Assembly (NCBI GenBank): GCA_028290355.1
Contig: JAQGKA010000122.1
Coordinates: forward strand, 1 to 37,271
Length of the DNA: 37,271 bases
Direction of reading: 5' to 3'
Source of the DNA: Tardiphaga sp.
Lineage (GTDB): Bacteria > Pseudomonadota > Alphaproteobacteria > Rhizobiales > Xanthobacteraceae
In this document: piece after piece, positions 10,209 to 18,333 of the stretch
Position numbering within the stretch: position 1 is the stretch's first letter
Layout of the letters: each line of letters starts with the position of its first letter
Translations under genes and position numbers: made by a program
The notes under the pieces: model-generated
Database searches by the model: none
What the model saw: only the letters and a program-made list of their open reading frames with translations
What the model was told of the DNA's origin: nothing

Positions 10209-10402
10209 GCCTGGACCGATCTTTCCGCGCCGGGTGGATTTTTCGAAATCCGATATCCCCACCCCTCCCCGCGCGACGACCAAACCTTGTTTGCAGCCAC
10301 CCTGGTATCAAACGTCCGCGTCGCAGGCCCCCTGGAGAAAAGCCCGCAGCGCCATGGAGTAAGGCGATACTACCCGCTCTCCACCGCTCGCCAACAACAT
10401 GC

Positions 10403-10418
10403 TTAATTTAACGTTAAC
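10403..10418. promoter_or_regulatory. CtrA-like box
   Basis: TTAA-TTTAACG-TTAAC, exact match to the TTAA-N7-TTAAC consensus, upstream of the PAS gene at 10569. Confidence 0.5.
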
Positions 10419-10568
10419 AACGAGATCCCGCGTCAACACGGTGGAAAACGCGCCTTCGGCATGGACGGTGCAATGCCTGATCTGCACAAGATGTAGCGGG
10501 CACGCGGTGCCTGGATTCGGGACAGAGATGTCCCCCGGAAGGCCGCGAGCGGGTCAGGGTTGACGTTA

Positions 10569-11126
10569 ATGAAGCATCCATCGAGCCGTGAATTCTTTGC
10601 CTATTGGGACGACAAGCGCGGTTTCGCGCGCGCGCCGGAACGCAGCGACATCGAGCCCGGCCCGGTGCGCGAGCTGCTCGGCGATATTTTCGTGCTCTCC
10701 TGCGACAAGCCGGCGGGCTTCCCGTTCCGCGTCGCCGGCACCAGAGTTTGTGCCCTGCTAGCCCGCGACCTGAAGGGTCAGGCCTTCCCGATGCTGTTCG
10801 CGCCGGACAGCCGCAGCGAGATCGAGGACATCATCACCGTCGTCTCCGAGGAATTGCTGGTCGCGGTCGCCGGCATCACCGCGACGACGGAATACGGCAA
10901 GAAGGCGCATCTGGAATTGCTGCTGCTGCCGTTCAACCTGCGTGCCCACACCCCGATCAGCCTCACCGGGCTGCTGGCGCCGTTCGGCGAAACCCGCGGC
11001 AAGCTCGGTCCTTTCAACCTGACCTCGTTCCGCTACCTCGCCCATCCGCCGCAGCGCTTCGCGCCGCGCGCGCTGCGCAAGCTTCAGGTCGCGCGCGGCC
11101 TGATGGTCTACGAAGGACTGCGCTGA
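10569..11126 (+). CDS. PAS domain-containing protein (alphaproteobacterial PAS_5-like)
   Basis: REFFAYWDDKRGFARAPERSDIEPGPVRELLGDIFVLSCDKPAGFPFRVAGTRVC is typical of this PAS-like family. Confidence 0.8.
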   Translation: MKHPSSREFFAYWDDKRGFARAPERSDIEPGPVRELLGDIFVLSCDKPAGFPFRVAGTRVCALLARDLKGQAFPMLFAPDSRSEIEDIITVVSEELLVAVAGITATTEYGKKAHLELLLLPFNLRAHTPISLTGLLAPFGETRGKLGPFNLTSFRYLAHPPQRFAPRALRKLQVARGLMVYEGLR

Positions 11127-11258
11127 TTGATCGGTCTGGGTGCCGCACGTCAGTGTCACGCCAGCTGGTTGCGGACCATCGGCATTTGCTAACGCCCCAT
11201 TAACCCTGAAGGCCGTAGGGTCGGGTTGACCTCGACCCGCTTGACCGGCACGGCATTG

Positions 11259-11873
11259 ATGGCGTTAGCGCAAACACGATCGATCCTTCCCTCCGCGGAA
11301 GAACGCCGACGCTTCCAGCGGGTGAAGGTCCATTTGCTTGGCCGCTACATGCTGCCGGACCGCCGCGAATTTCCCTGCCAGGTCATCAACATGTCCCCGG
11401 GCGGGCTCGCTCTGCTGGGCCCCGGTATCGGCAATGTCGGCGATCGCGTCATTGCCTATCTCGACCATATCGGCCGCGTGGAAGGCAAAGTCACCCGCAT
11501 CATCGACAACGGTTTTGCCATGAGCGTCGGCGCCACGCCGCGCAAGCGCGACAAATTGGCCGCGCAGCTGACCTGGCTCGCCAACCGCGACATCCTCAAC
11601 CTGCCGGAAGACCGCCGCCACGACCGTATCGTGCCGCGCAACCCGATTTCGCTGCTCACCCTCGAGGACGGCAGCCAGATGACCTGCCGCATCATCGATC
11701 TGTCGCTGTCGGGCGCCGCCATCGCGGCGGAGAAACGCCCGCCGCTGAACACCCAGGTCTTGCTTGGCCGGGTGAAGTCCCGCGTGGTCCGTCATCTCGA
11801 AGACGGCTTCGCGCTGGAGTTCGTCCACGAGCAGCCTGCAGAGACGCTCGAAGATAGCGTCAACGCCCGGTAA
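11259..11873 (+). CDS. Tandem PilZ domain protein
   Basis: Two PilZ-like units: RRFQR...NMSPGG and RRHDR...DLSLSGA. Confidence 0.88.
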   Translation: MALAQTRSILPSAEERRRFQRVKVHLLGRYMLPDRREFPCQVINMSPGGLALLGPGIGNVGDRVIAYLDHIGRVEGKVTRIIDNGFAMSVGATPRKRDKLAAQLTWLANRDILNLPEDRRHDRIVPRNPISLLTLEDGSQMTCRIIDLSLSGAAIAAEKRPPLNTQVLLGRVKSRVVRHLEDGFALEFVHEQPAETLEDSVNAR

Positions 11874-12028
11874 ACAGCCGCGCGACCCAAATCCCGATTT
11901 TCCCTGCCCTGTGAAGGCGATATCTGCGTTGGCGAATACCGCCACGCGGTATTTTGTTGGCGCGGTTTGCAGTTAACGCCGCGCCGTTTTCACGCACAAG
12001 CCCCCGATTTGCAGCATCCCGGCGCTTA

Positions 12029-12118
12029 ACGCGTAAAATTTGAATCAATTGCAATTGCTTCAAATTTGAATCGAAGTTGCCTCAAGTATAGTTCGAATGC
12101 ACCGCGTGTTTTACGCGT
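12029..12118. promoter_or_regulatory. Nested inverted repeats upstream of the BTLCP gene
   Basis: ACGCGTAAAA (12029-12038) / TTTTACGCGT (12109-12118) surrounding a near-perfect 32-bp palindrome at 12036-12067. Confidence 0.6.
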
Positions 12119-12203
12119 ATTCGCTTCAAATGTAGTTCTGTGATTTAGCGGCGACGAAAATCCTTTCTGCAAAACATGGTCCCAACAAGAAACGGGGGCC
12201 ACA

Positions 12204-12827
12204 ATGTTTGGTAACAAGGGGCACTTCACGGGACTGGCATTCGCAGCTGTCCTGTTCGGATTTTCGGCAACGGCGCAGGCCGGTGACGAACGACTATATG
12301 CAAGTCTCGGCGACAGCACACGGTCGCCGATCGGCTGGATCGAATTCTGCGCCGACAATCCCGGCGATTGCCGCGGCGGCGCGACCCAGGCGCGTGACAT
12401 CGTCATCACGCAGACCGCGTGGAAGGATCTGCTGCGGGTCAACCGCTGGGTCAACGAAACCATCAAGCCGATGACCGACATGGATCATTGGGGCGTGATC
12501 GAGAAGTGGTCGCTGCCGACGGACGGTTACGGCGACTGCGAAGATTACGTGCTGCTGAAGCGCAAGATGCTGATCGACGCAGGCTGGCCGCGCGAGGCGC
12601 TGCTGATCACCGTGGTGCGCGACAAGAAGGGCGAAGGCCACGCGGTGCTGACGGTGAAGACCGACAAGGGCGAGTTCGTTCTCGACAACCAGAACGAAAA
12701 CGTCGTGGCCTGGACCGAGACTGGCTATCGCTTCGTCAAGCGGCAGTCGCAGAGCGATCCGAATGTCTGGGTCTCCCTCGGCGACACCCGCCCTGCGGTG
12801 GCTACGGCCAGCGCAAGAGAGCGCTAA
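12204..12827 (+). CDS. Bacterial transglutaminase-like cysteine peptidase (BTLCP / DUF920)
   Basis: Signal peptide; YGDCEDYVLLKRKMLIDAGW, GEGHAVLTVKTDKGEFVLDNQ catalytic Cys/His/Asp segments. Confidence 0.93.
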   Translation: MFGNKGHFTGLAFAAVLFGFSATAQAGDERLYASLGDSTRSPIGWIEFCADNPGDCRGGATQARDIVITQTAWKDLLRVNRWVNETIKPMTDMDHWGVIEKWSLPTDGYGDCEDYVLLKRKMLIDAGWPREALLITVVRDKKGEGHAVLTVKTDKGEFVLDNQNENVVAWTETGYRFVKRQSQSDPNVWVSLGDTRPAVATASARER

Positions 12828-12909
12828 CTCAAGCGCTAACGCCAACACCTTTTGGAGACACGCGACCCGGTCACATCCCCACCCCTCCCCGTCCCAGACC
12901 GGATCGCGC

Positions 12910-12948
12910 GCGGCCAGCTCTCCCCCAAGAGCTGGCCGCAACTTTTTT
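12910..12948 (+). terminator. Rho-independent terminator for the BTLCP gene
   Basis: Perfect 11-bp stem GCGGCCAGCTC/GAGCTGGCCGC followed by AACTTTTTT. Confidence 0.88.
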
Positions 12949-12975
12949 GAGGGATGTAGCTGGAAGCAGATGCGT

Positions 12976-13015
12976 CAAAAGAATCGGGCCGCAGGAAAAA
13001 CTGCGGCCCGATTCT
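12976..13015 (-). terminator. Rho-independent terminator for the minus-strand gene at 13053-13247
   Basis: Perfect 15-bp stem AGAATCGGGCCGCAG/CTGCGGCCCGATTCT, 6-nt loop; a short T run follows on the minus strand. Confidence 0.82.
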
Positions 13016-13052
13016 GAATCGTTGAAAATATCATGACGCTGGCGCGATGACG

Positions 13053-13247
13053 TCAGTCGCGCCCATTCGGGTTGCGGTCGCGGCGACCATCGGGCCGGTA
13101 GCCGAAGCGCGCCAGCGTGGTGGGCGCACGCCGCTTGCCGATGTGGCGTTCGAATTCGATGAACATCCAGACAAAGGCGGTCGCCAGGCAAAACACCGTG
13201 CCGAGAAACAGCAACGTAAGGTGGGGTGCATCGAGGGTCATCAGCAT
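13053..13247 (-). CDS. Small single-pass membrane protein, hypothetical
   Basis: 64 aa with one TM segment (LTLLFLGTVFCLATAFVWMFIEF) and a basic tail; followed by a strong terminator. Confidence 0.7.
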   Translation of the reverse strand: MLMTLDAPHLTLLFLGTVFCLATAFVWMFIEFERHIGKRRAPTTLARFGYRPDGRRDRNPNGRD

Positions 13248-13319
13248 GGACCTAATTTAGCAAGCGCCGTACGCTGAGGCCGCAGATTCAATCACATCGT
13301 CGTGTTGATGCGCGTTCGG

Positions 13320-13700
13320 TCAGTTGCACACCTCAACCCGGCGCAGGCGGTACCCGGCCGGCGTCCAGACACGGCGCCGAACCAGGTAGCACCCGCCCTC
13401 GTCCTCGTAGCCGCCGTAAGCATATGGGTAACCCGCATAGCCGTAGGGATAGCCGTATCCGTAGCCGCCGTAGGCCCCATAAAGTCCGGCGCCGGCGAGA
13501 CCCAGTCCAAGCCCGATGCCTATCCCGCGGCCGCCCCAACCTCCGCCGTGGAAGCCACCGCCATGGAAGCCGCCACCGTGGAAACCTCCGCCCCCATGAA
13601 AGCCGCCGCCACCGAATCCGCCGCGGGCCGAAGCCGCCGTCGGCGCGGCCAGCGCGATCGCTGCCACCGCCATCAATCCAAACACCATTTTCCGCAACAT
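13320..13700 (-). CDS. Secreted Gly/His/Tyr-rich hypothetical protein
   Basis: Signal peptide then tandem GGGFHGGG units and GYGYPYGYAGYPYAYGGY. Confidence 0.8.
   Translation of the reverse strand: MLRKMVFGLMAVAAIALAAPTAASARGGFGGGGFHGGGGFHGGGFHGGGFHGGGWGGRGIGIGLGLGLAGAGLYGAYGGYGYGYPYGYAGYPYAYGGYEDEGGCYLVRRRVWTPAGYRLRRVEVCN
13541..13615. repeat. 15-bp tandem coding repeat encoding (GGGFH)n
   Basis: Repeated ccgccg/a-tggaagccaccg units. Confidence 0.75.
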
Positions 13701-13944
13701 CGACTTTCCTCCGTCGGAGATCGCACCCAGTGCTGACTACTCCAGTCACTTAAGATCGTTGCGAAGAATAGCTATAAATTCAGCCGGCTGGTCCCTCAAT
13801 TATTCGCGATTGCGCGCGCTGGCTGAACAGCCAAGCGGGTTGTTTCCGGAGGTTGCCAGCAACGCGTGGCTGGCAGCCCTTGCAGATGCTCTTGACCTTG
13901 GCAAAGGGATCAACCGGTTTCCGTCACGCGACCTCAGGCTACCT

Positions 13945-15594
13945 TCAGGCGGCATTCCTGGCATATTCGGTCTGATCCTGAATCAAGCTCAGCAAAATGT
14001 GCGAGCCGCCATCCGGACTGATGATCGGCATTCGTCGAACGGCAACCTTCCGACTTCCGTTTTTGGGCGTCTCGATCATCTGAGTGCCGATTTCGATTTC
14101 GTGATTTTCCGTCAATAGCTGACGATCATAGCCCTCGATCAGGTCGGCGCTCTCGCCCGAAAACAGCTCGCGCGCAGTCTTGCCGATGATCTCGGAGCGC
14201 GGAACACCAAACAGAGTTTCGGCGGCGCGATTGACGAAAACATAACGCAGGTCGCGTGCGTCCTTGGCGATAATCGCTTCAGGGATATTTTCGATCACCG
14301 TCACGAGCAGCATTTCGGTCCGCTCAAGGATTCGCTGCATGCGGCGCTGGTCGGTACAGTCGTCGTGCGTGGCAACCCAGCCTCCACCGGGCATTGGCTG
14401 CTCCGAAATCCGCACCACCCGTCCATCGGCAAGTTCAACTTCGCTGACTGCGGGCTCCTGCTTTGCAATGCGCGCGATGATCGCGGCCAGATAGTTGGCG
14501 ACGTTGCCGGAAAACAGACCGCTCCGGACCCGGCATTGCAGGATATCCTGCAGCGAGGATCCCGCTTTGATCTCGGGAGGCAGACCATACATCTTCCTGT
14601 ACCGGTCGTTGATGACCAGCACTTCGGCCGCAGCGTTGAGCATGATCACGCCTTGCGGCATGTTATTGATGGCCGCAGAGAGCTGCCACTTCGCGGCGTA
14701 ATACTTGTCATTAAGCTTGTCGCGCTGACCCATCGCCTCGTCGCGCTGTTTCGCGATCCCGATCTCCAGTTCCTCCAGCTGCAGATTGCGGCTCACGGCG
14801 TCGCGAAAGTTCTGCACGGCGTGGGCGAGACGTCCGATTTCATCTCGACGCGTCATGTGCGGAATAGCAACCTCGATCCGCCCGGCAGCGATCGCGTCAG
14901 TCGCTTCTGTGATATCGGACAAGGGCGCAACGACGAACCGTTTCATGACAAGAACGTTGAGACCAGCCATCATCATGGCACCGACGCCGAGAAGCGCGAG
15001 GTACCAGGCGGCGAGCCGGGTCCGATCCCCTAGCTCCGCGACAGTCTTGGTCCGCTCGGCGTAGATTCCGGCGAGCGCTCCAAGGTCTTCGTTCAGCGCC
15101 GTGCGCAGGCTGCGGTTGGCGTCATTGTCGCCCCATTCGCGTCCGGCGGCGGGGCTGATCTCGACGGCACGTCGAACCAGCTCGCGACGGAATTCGATGA
15201 ACTGATCAATCCGCTTCTTGAAGGTCATGAATCGCGCAGCGTCGTCGGGAAGAATTCCTGTCTGCCACTGCTCCACGACCTTGCCCAGTTCGCGATTGCG
15301 CGCCGTCAGCGCATCTCCGAACGGTTTTGCCTTTGCGGGGTCCGTGGACATATAGATGCCGCGCGACTCCATCACGATCGCAAAGATCAGGCCGTTGACC
15401 CGTTCGATGTTAAGCGCGGCGGTCGCGGGAGCCACCAGGTCTTCGCGATATGCGGTTTGCAGCCGGACGGACTGGATGGCCATGACCACCAGAAGCGCGG
15501 TCATCACGGCAAACAGGGCCGCGATACCGTAGACTTTCTCGGCAACGCCGAGGTCGCGAAAAGCCTTGACCAGAACGGTCGACAACCTCTGCAT
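13945..15594 (-). CDS. Membrane HAMP-PAS-PAS sensor protein without a recognisable output domain
   Basis: TM, periplasmic sensor, second TM, HAMP (VAPLSDITEATDAIAAGRIEVAIPHMTRRDEIGRLAHAVQNFRDAV), two PAS domains, then stop. ATG at 15594 with upstream AGGA. Confidence 0.85.
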   Translation of the reverse strand: MQRLSTVLVKAFRDLGVAEKVYGIAALFAVMTALLVVMAIQSVRLQTAYREDLVAPATAALNIERVNGLIFAIVMESRGIYMSTDPAKAKPFGDALTARNRELGKVVEQWQTGILPDDAARFMTFKKRIDQFIEFRRELVRRAVEISPAAGREWGDNDANRSLRTALNEDLGALAGIYAERTKTVAELGDRTRLAAWYLALLGVGAMMMAGLNVLVMKRFVVAPLSDITEATDAIAAGRIEVAIPHMTRRDEIGRLAHAVQNFRDAVSRNLQLEELEIGIAKQRDEAMGQRDKLNDKYYAAKWQLSAAINNMPQGVIMLNAAAEVLVINDRYRKMYGLPPEIKAGSSLQDILQCRVRSGLFSGNVANYLAAIIARIAKQEPAVSEVELADGRVVRISEQPMPGGGWVATHDDCTDQRRMQRILERTEMLLVTVIENIPEAIIAKDARDLRYVFVNRAAETLFGVPRSEIIGKTARELFSGESADLIEGYDRQLLTENHEIEIGTQMIETPKNGSRKVAVRRMPIISPDGGSHILLSLIQDQTEYARNAA

Positions 15595-15821
15595 CGGATC
15601 ATCCTGATCGGTTTCAAGTCGGCATTGCACGACCGGGTGCGTCGGCCACGAACTCGCCGGGCCTCGAAGCGCATGCAAGAGCCGCGTCATCATGCGACCA
15701 GCGTGATATATACGCCTGCGCCGCTACCGAAGCGTTAAGTCGCTTGAAACAAAGCGGATGGCGATGCTCGAACTGGGATGTTTTCGAGCTTAGGGACTTA
15801 AATCCTCAATGATTAATGTAT

Positions 15822-15922
15822 GGTCGGCACAAAGTACCGCCCGATGGCAGGCTCCGCGAAGCAATCCAGACCCTCAACTCAAACTGGGCTGCTTCGCCGC
15901 AAGTGCTCCTCGCAATGACAAT
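15822..15922. repeat. Intergenic repeat of the GTCATTGCGAGGAGC...GCGAAGCAATCCAG type
   Basis: GCGAAGCA (15856-15863) / TGCTTCGC (15890-15897) stem with CCAG/CTGG extension and a CTCCTCGCAATGACA end. Confidence 0.75.
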
Positions 15923-15950
15923 GACAAGGAGGCTTGACGCGGGTGACGCG

Positions 15951-16481
15951 TCATCCGATTTTCTTAAGTCCCTTTTTGAATCTCGGGCCGTTCGCCGCGT
16001 AGAACCGCGCCGCTCCGCCCATGGCCGCGATCTGCGCCGGCTCCAGCGTGCGGATCACGCGCGCGGGCGCGCCGATGATCAGCGAGTTTTCCGGAAACTG
16101 CTTGCCTTCGGTGATCACTGAACCCGCGCCGACCACGCTGTTGCGGCCGATCCGCGCGCCGTTCATGACAATCGAGCCCATCCCGATCAGCGCGCCATCC
16201 TCGATGGTGCAGCCGTGCAGGATGACGTTGTGGCCGATGGTGCAGTTCTTGCCGATGGTGAGCGGGAAGCCCTTGTCCGTGTGGCAGGTGCTGTTGTCCT
16301 GCACGTTGGAATGTTCGCCGATTTCGATCCATTCATTGTCGCCGCGCAGCACCGCGCCGAACCAGACGCTTGCCTGTTCCAGCAAGCGGATCTTGCCGAT
16401 CACCTGGGCGGTGTCGGCAATGAAATAGTTACCATCGGTGGGAAGTTCGGGGCCCTGCCCGTCGAGTTCGTAAATCGCCAT
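15951..16481 (-). CDS. Gamma-carbonic anhydrase family protein (left-handed beta-helix)
   Basis: VWFGAVLRGDNEWIEIGEHSNVQDNSTCHTD...IGKNCTIGHNVILHGCTIEDGALIGMGSIVMNGARIG. Confidence 0.94.
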   Translation of the reverse strand: MAIYELDGQGPELPTDGNYFIADTAQVIGKIRLLEQASVWFGAVLRGDNEWIEIGEHSNVQDNSTCHTDKGFPLTIGKNCTIGHNVILHGCTIEDGALIGMGSIVMNGARIGRNSVVGAGSVITEGKQFPENSLIIGAPARVIRTLEPAQIAAMGGAARFYAANGPRFKKGLKKIG

Positions 16482-16530
16482 AGTGCTTTTGTTCTCCCTG
16501 TACGGGAGACATTGCCATGGATGACGAGGC

Positions 16531-16863
16531 TTAGGCCAGCACGCCTACGGCCTGCAGCGTCATGACGATGAAGGTGCCGGACATCAGGCTCCAGAAGCCG
16601 GCGAGCACGGTGGCCATCATCACGAACTGGAAACGGCGCTGCTGCTCGATGCGGCGGCCAACCAGCGTGTTGCGCATGATGATGAAGGGAGCGGCGAACA
16701 CCAGGAATGGCACGGCGGCAAAGGCCTGCGGCACCGCGCCCTGCTTCAGCAGGGCAAAACCGGCGGGGCGCTGCACCAGCGCCTGATAACCGCTGGCCAG
16801 CGCGCCAGCCAGGGCAAAACCAATGCACAGCTCAAACAGGGAATTCAACGCATCTGGCGACAT
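16531..16863 (-). CDS. Hypothetical multi-TM protein
   Basis: 111 aa, three or more hydrophobic segments; start ATG at 16863. Confidence 0.75.
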   Translation of the reverse strand: MSPDALNSLFELCIGFALAGALASGYQALVQRPAGFALLKQGAVPQAFAAVPFLVFAAPFIIMRNTLVGRRIEQQRRFQFVMMATVLAGFWSLMSGTFIVMTLQAVGVLA

Positions 16864-16934
16864 CGACGATCTTTCGTACACACGACAACACCCGCCATGC
16901 ATCGCAAAATCCCGAGCCACCCGCCATCACATCC

Positions 16935-16949
16935 TTAACAAAGGGTTAA
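16935..16949. promoter_or_regulatory. CtrA-like box
   Basis: TTAA-CAAAGGG-TTAA in the divergent intergenic region. Confidence 0.45.
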
Positions 16950-17084
16950 TACGCGAACCGCTTCCCGCGCATGGCTCGGCGCCGCCGCCCGGCGAGCAAA
17001 ATCGTCAGGGCGTTAACCACCCGATGGCATATTGACGGCTGATTCGACCCGCCTTTACACCGCCTTCCCTGTCCCCCAGTTCGC

Positions 17085-17801
17085 GTGCGCATGTCCCTGC
17101 TTTTCCCGACCCAGACCACGATGCGGCGGCGGCGCCGCAAACGGCGCAGCCATCTCGTGCCGATCGTGCTTGGCGGCCTGTTCGCGGCAAGCGCGATCGC
17201 GACGGTCGCCTACCTGCTGTGGCCGACCTGGCAAAGCGCCAAGGTGGGCGATCCCGACCGGATTCCGGTCAGCGTCGGCGCCACCTTGTTCAACGTTCCC
17301 ACCTATGCCTTCCGCCGCAAGGTGCAGAAGCATTCCGGTCCGCAGGAGCGTGTCGATCTCAGTTACAACTACCCGTCACTCGAGGCGACCGACGCGCCCA
17401 GGCATGTCAGCGTCGAAACTTTCGATGAGAACCAGCAGCCGATCGACAGGATCTTTCTATCGATCTCGGCGCATCACGACGCGCTGTCGCCGGACACGCG
17501 CTTGCGCACGATCTATCCGCGCTATGTCGAGCAGGCTCCAACGGCAGAGGACGGCCTGACCACGCGGCCGTTCCGCGACAACTCGCCCTACAGCCATGAA
17601 GACCTGTTTCTCGGCGATGCGCCCACGCTGGTGGCGCGCTGCACCCGCGATGCCGCCACGCCCGGCATGTGCCTGAGCGAACGCCGCATCGACGGCGCCG
17701 ACCTCACCTTTCGCTTCCCGCGCGCCTGGCTGGAGCAGTGGCGCGAGGTGGGGAATGCGATGGACCGGCTGACAGCGCAACTGAGTGGCCCGCGGGGGTA
17801 G
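17085..17801 (+). CDS. Hypothetical protein with one N-terminal TM segment
   Basis: RRRRRKRRSHLVPIVLGGLFAASAIATVAYLLWP then a soluble domain. Confidence 0.8.
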   Translation: MRMSLLFPTQTTMRRRRRKRRSHLVPIVLGGLFAASAIATVAYLLWPTWQSAKVGDPDRIPVSVGATLFNVPTYAFRRKVQKHSGPQERVDLSYNYPSLEATDAPRHVSVETFDENQQPIDRIFLSISAHHDALSPDTRLRTIYPRYVEQAPTAEDGLTTRPFRDNSPYSHEDLFLGDAPTLVARCTRDAATPGMCLSERRIDGADLTFRFPRAWLEQWREVGNAMDRLTAQLSGPRG

Positions 17802-17820
17802 CAATCATTCCGCAGTCTCG

Positions 17821-17975
17821 TGCCCCGGATGCTGCGCAACGCGCCGCCTTGGCGGCGTGGTGCGCTGCTAATCCGGGGCCTACAGCCAGCACAGCTTGTG
17901 GGTCCCGGATCTGCGGAGCGGCATGCGGCGATGCTTCGCATCGCCTGAGAATGCCGCACCGCGTCCGGGACACGA
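17821..17975. repeat. Double-hairpin intergenic repeat (CCCGGA/TCCGGG type)
   Basis: Hairpin 1: GCCCCGGAT (17822-17830)/ATCCGGGGC (17871-17879). Hairpin 2: GTCCCGGA (17902-17909)/TCCGGGAC (17964-17971), with inner CGGCAT/ATGCCG and GGCGATGC/GCATCGCC. Confidence 0.85.
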
Positions 17976-17985
17976 GGCATTGTCG

Positions 17986-18216
17986 TCAGCCGTTGTCGAC
18001 GAGGTCTTCTTCCAGGATCGCCATCTGGAACTGGAACGAGCGATCGTCGTCCTCATCGTCGACAAACAGCACGCCGATGAATTCCTCGCCGATATAGACC
18101 TCGGCCGAATCATCCTTCTTCGGTCGCGGCACCACGCGGAGCTTCTGGTTGCCGAATACGCGCTTGAGATAGGCGTCGAGCTTTCTGACTTCCTGAACGT
18201 CCACAGGTGTCTCCAT
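17986..18216 (-). CDS. DUF3126 family protein
   Basis: VRKLDAYLKRVFGNQKLRVVPRPKKDDSAEVYIGEEFIGVLFVDDEDDDRSFQFQMAILEEDL. Confidence 0.88.
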   Translation of the reverse strand: METPVDVQEVRKLDAYLKRVFGNQKLRVVPRPKKDDSAEVYIGEEFIGVLFVDDEDDDRSFQFQMAILEEDLVDNG

Positions 18217-18333
18217 TGCAATTGTTGTGATCGGTGTGATGCCGAAGCTTTAAAGCGAGACGGCGCCCACGGCTAGGCTGTTTGTCGAGAAATCACACAC
18301 ACAGATTAAAACACCTGCAAAACGTCCGAAAGA

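Noticed and set aside
13759-14118. 119-aa plus-strand ORF (LRALAEQPSGLFPEVASNAWLAALADALDLG)
   Set aside because: First half looks faintly protein-like, but the second half is antisense to the HAMP-PAS gene and no Shine-Dalgarno is visible. Could be a gene remnant, but not supported.
17669-18097. 142-aa plus-strand ORF and overlapping minus-strand ORF 17588-17980
   Set aside because: Both run through the double-hairpin repeat and overlap better-supported genes.
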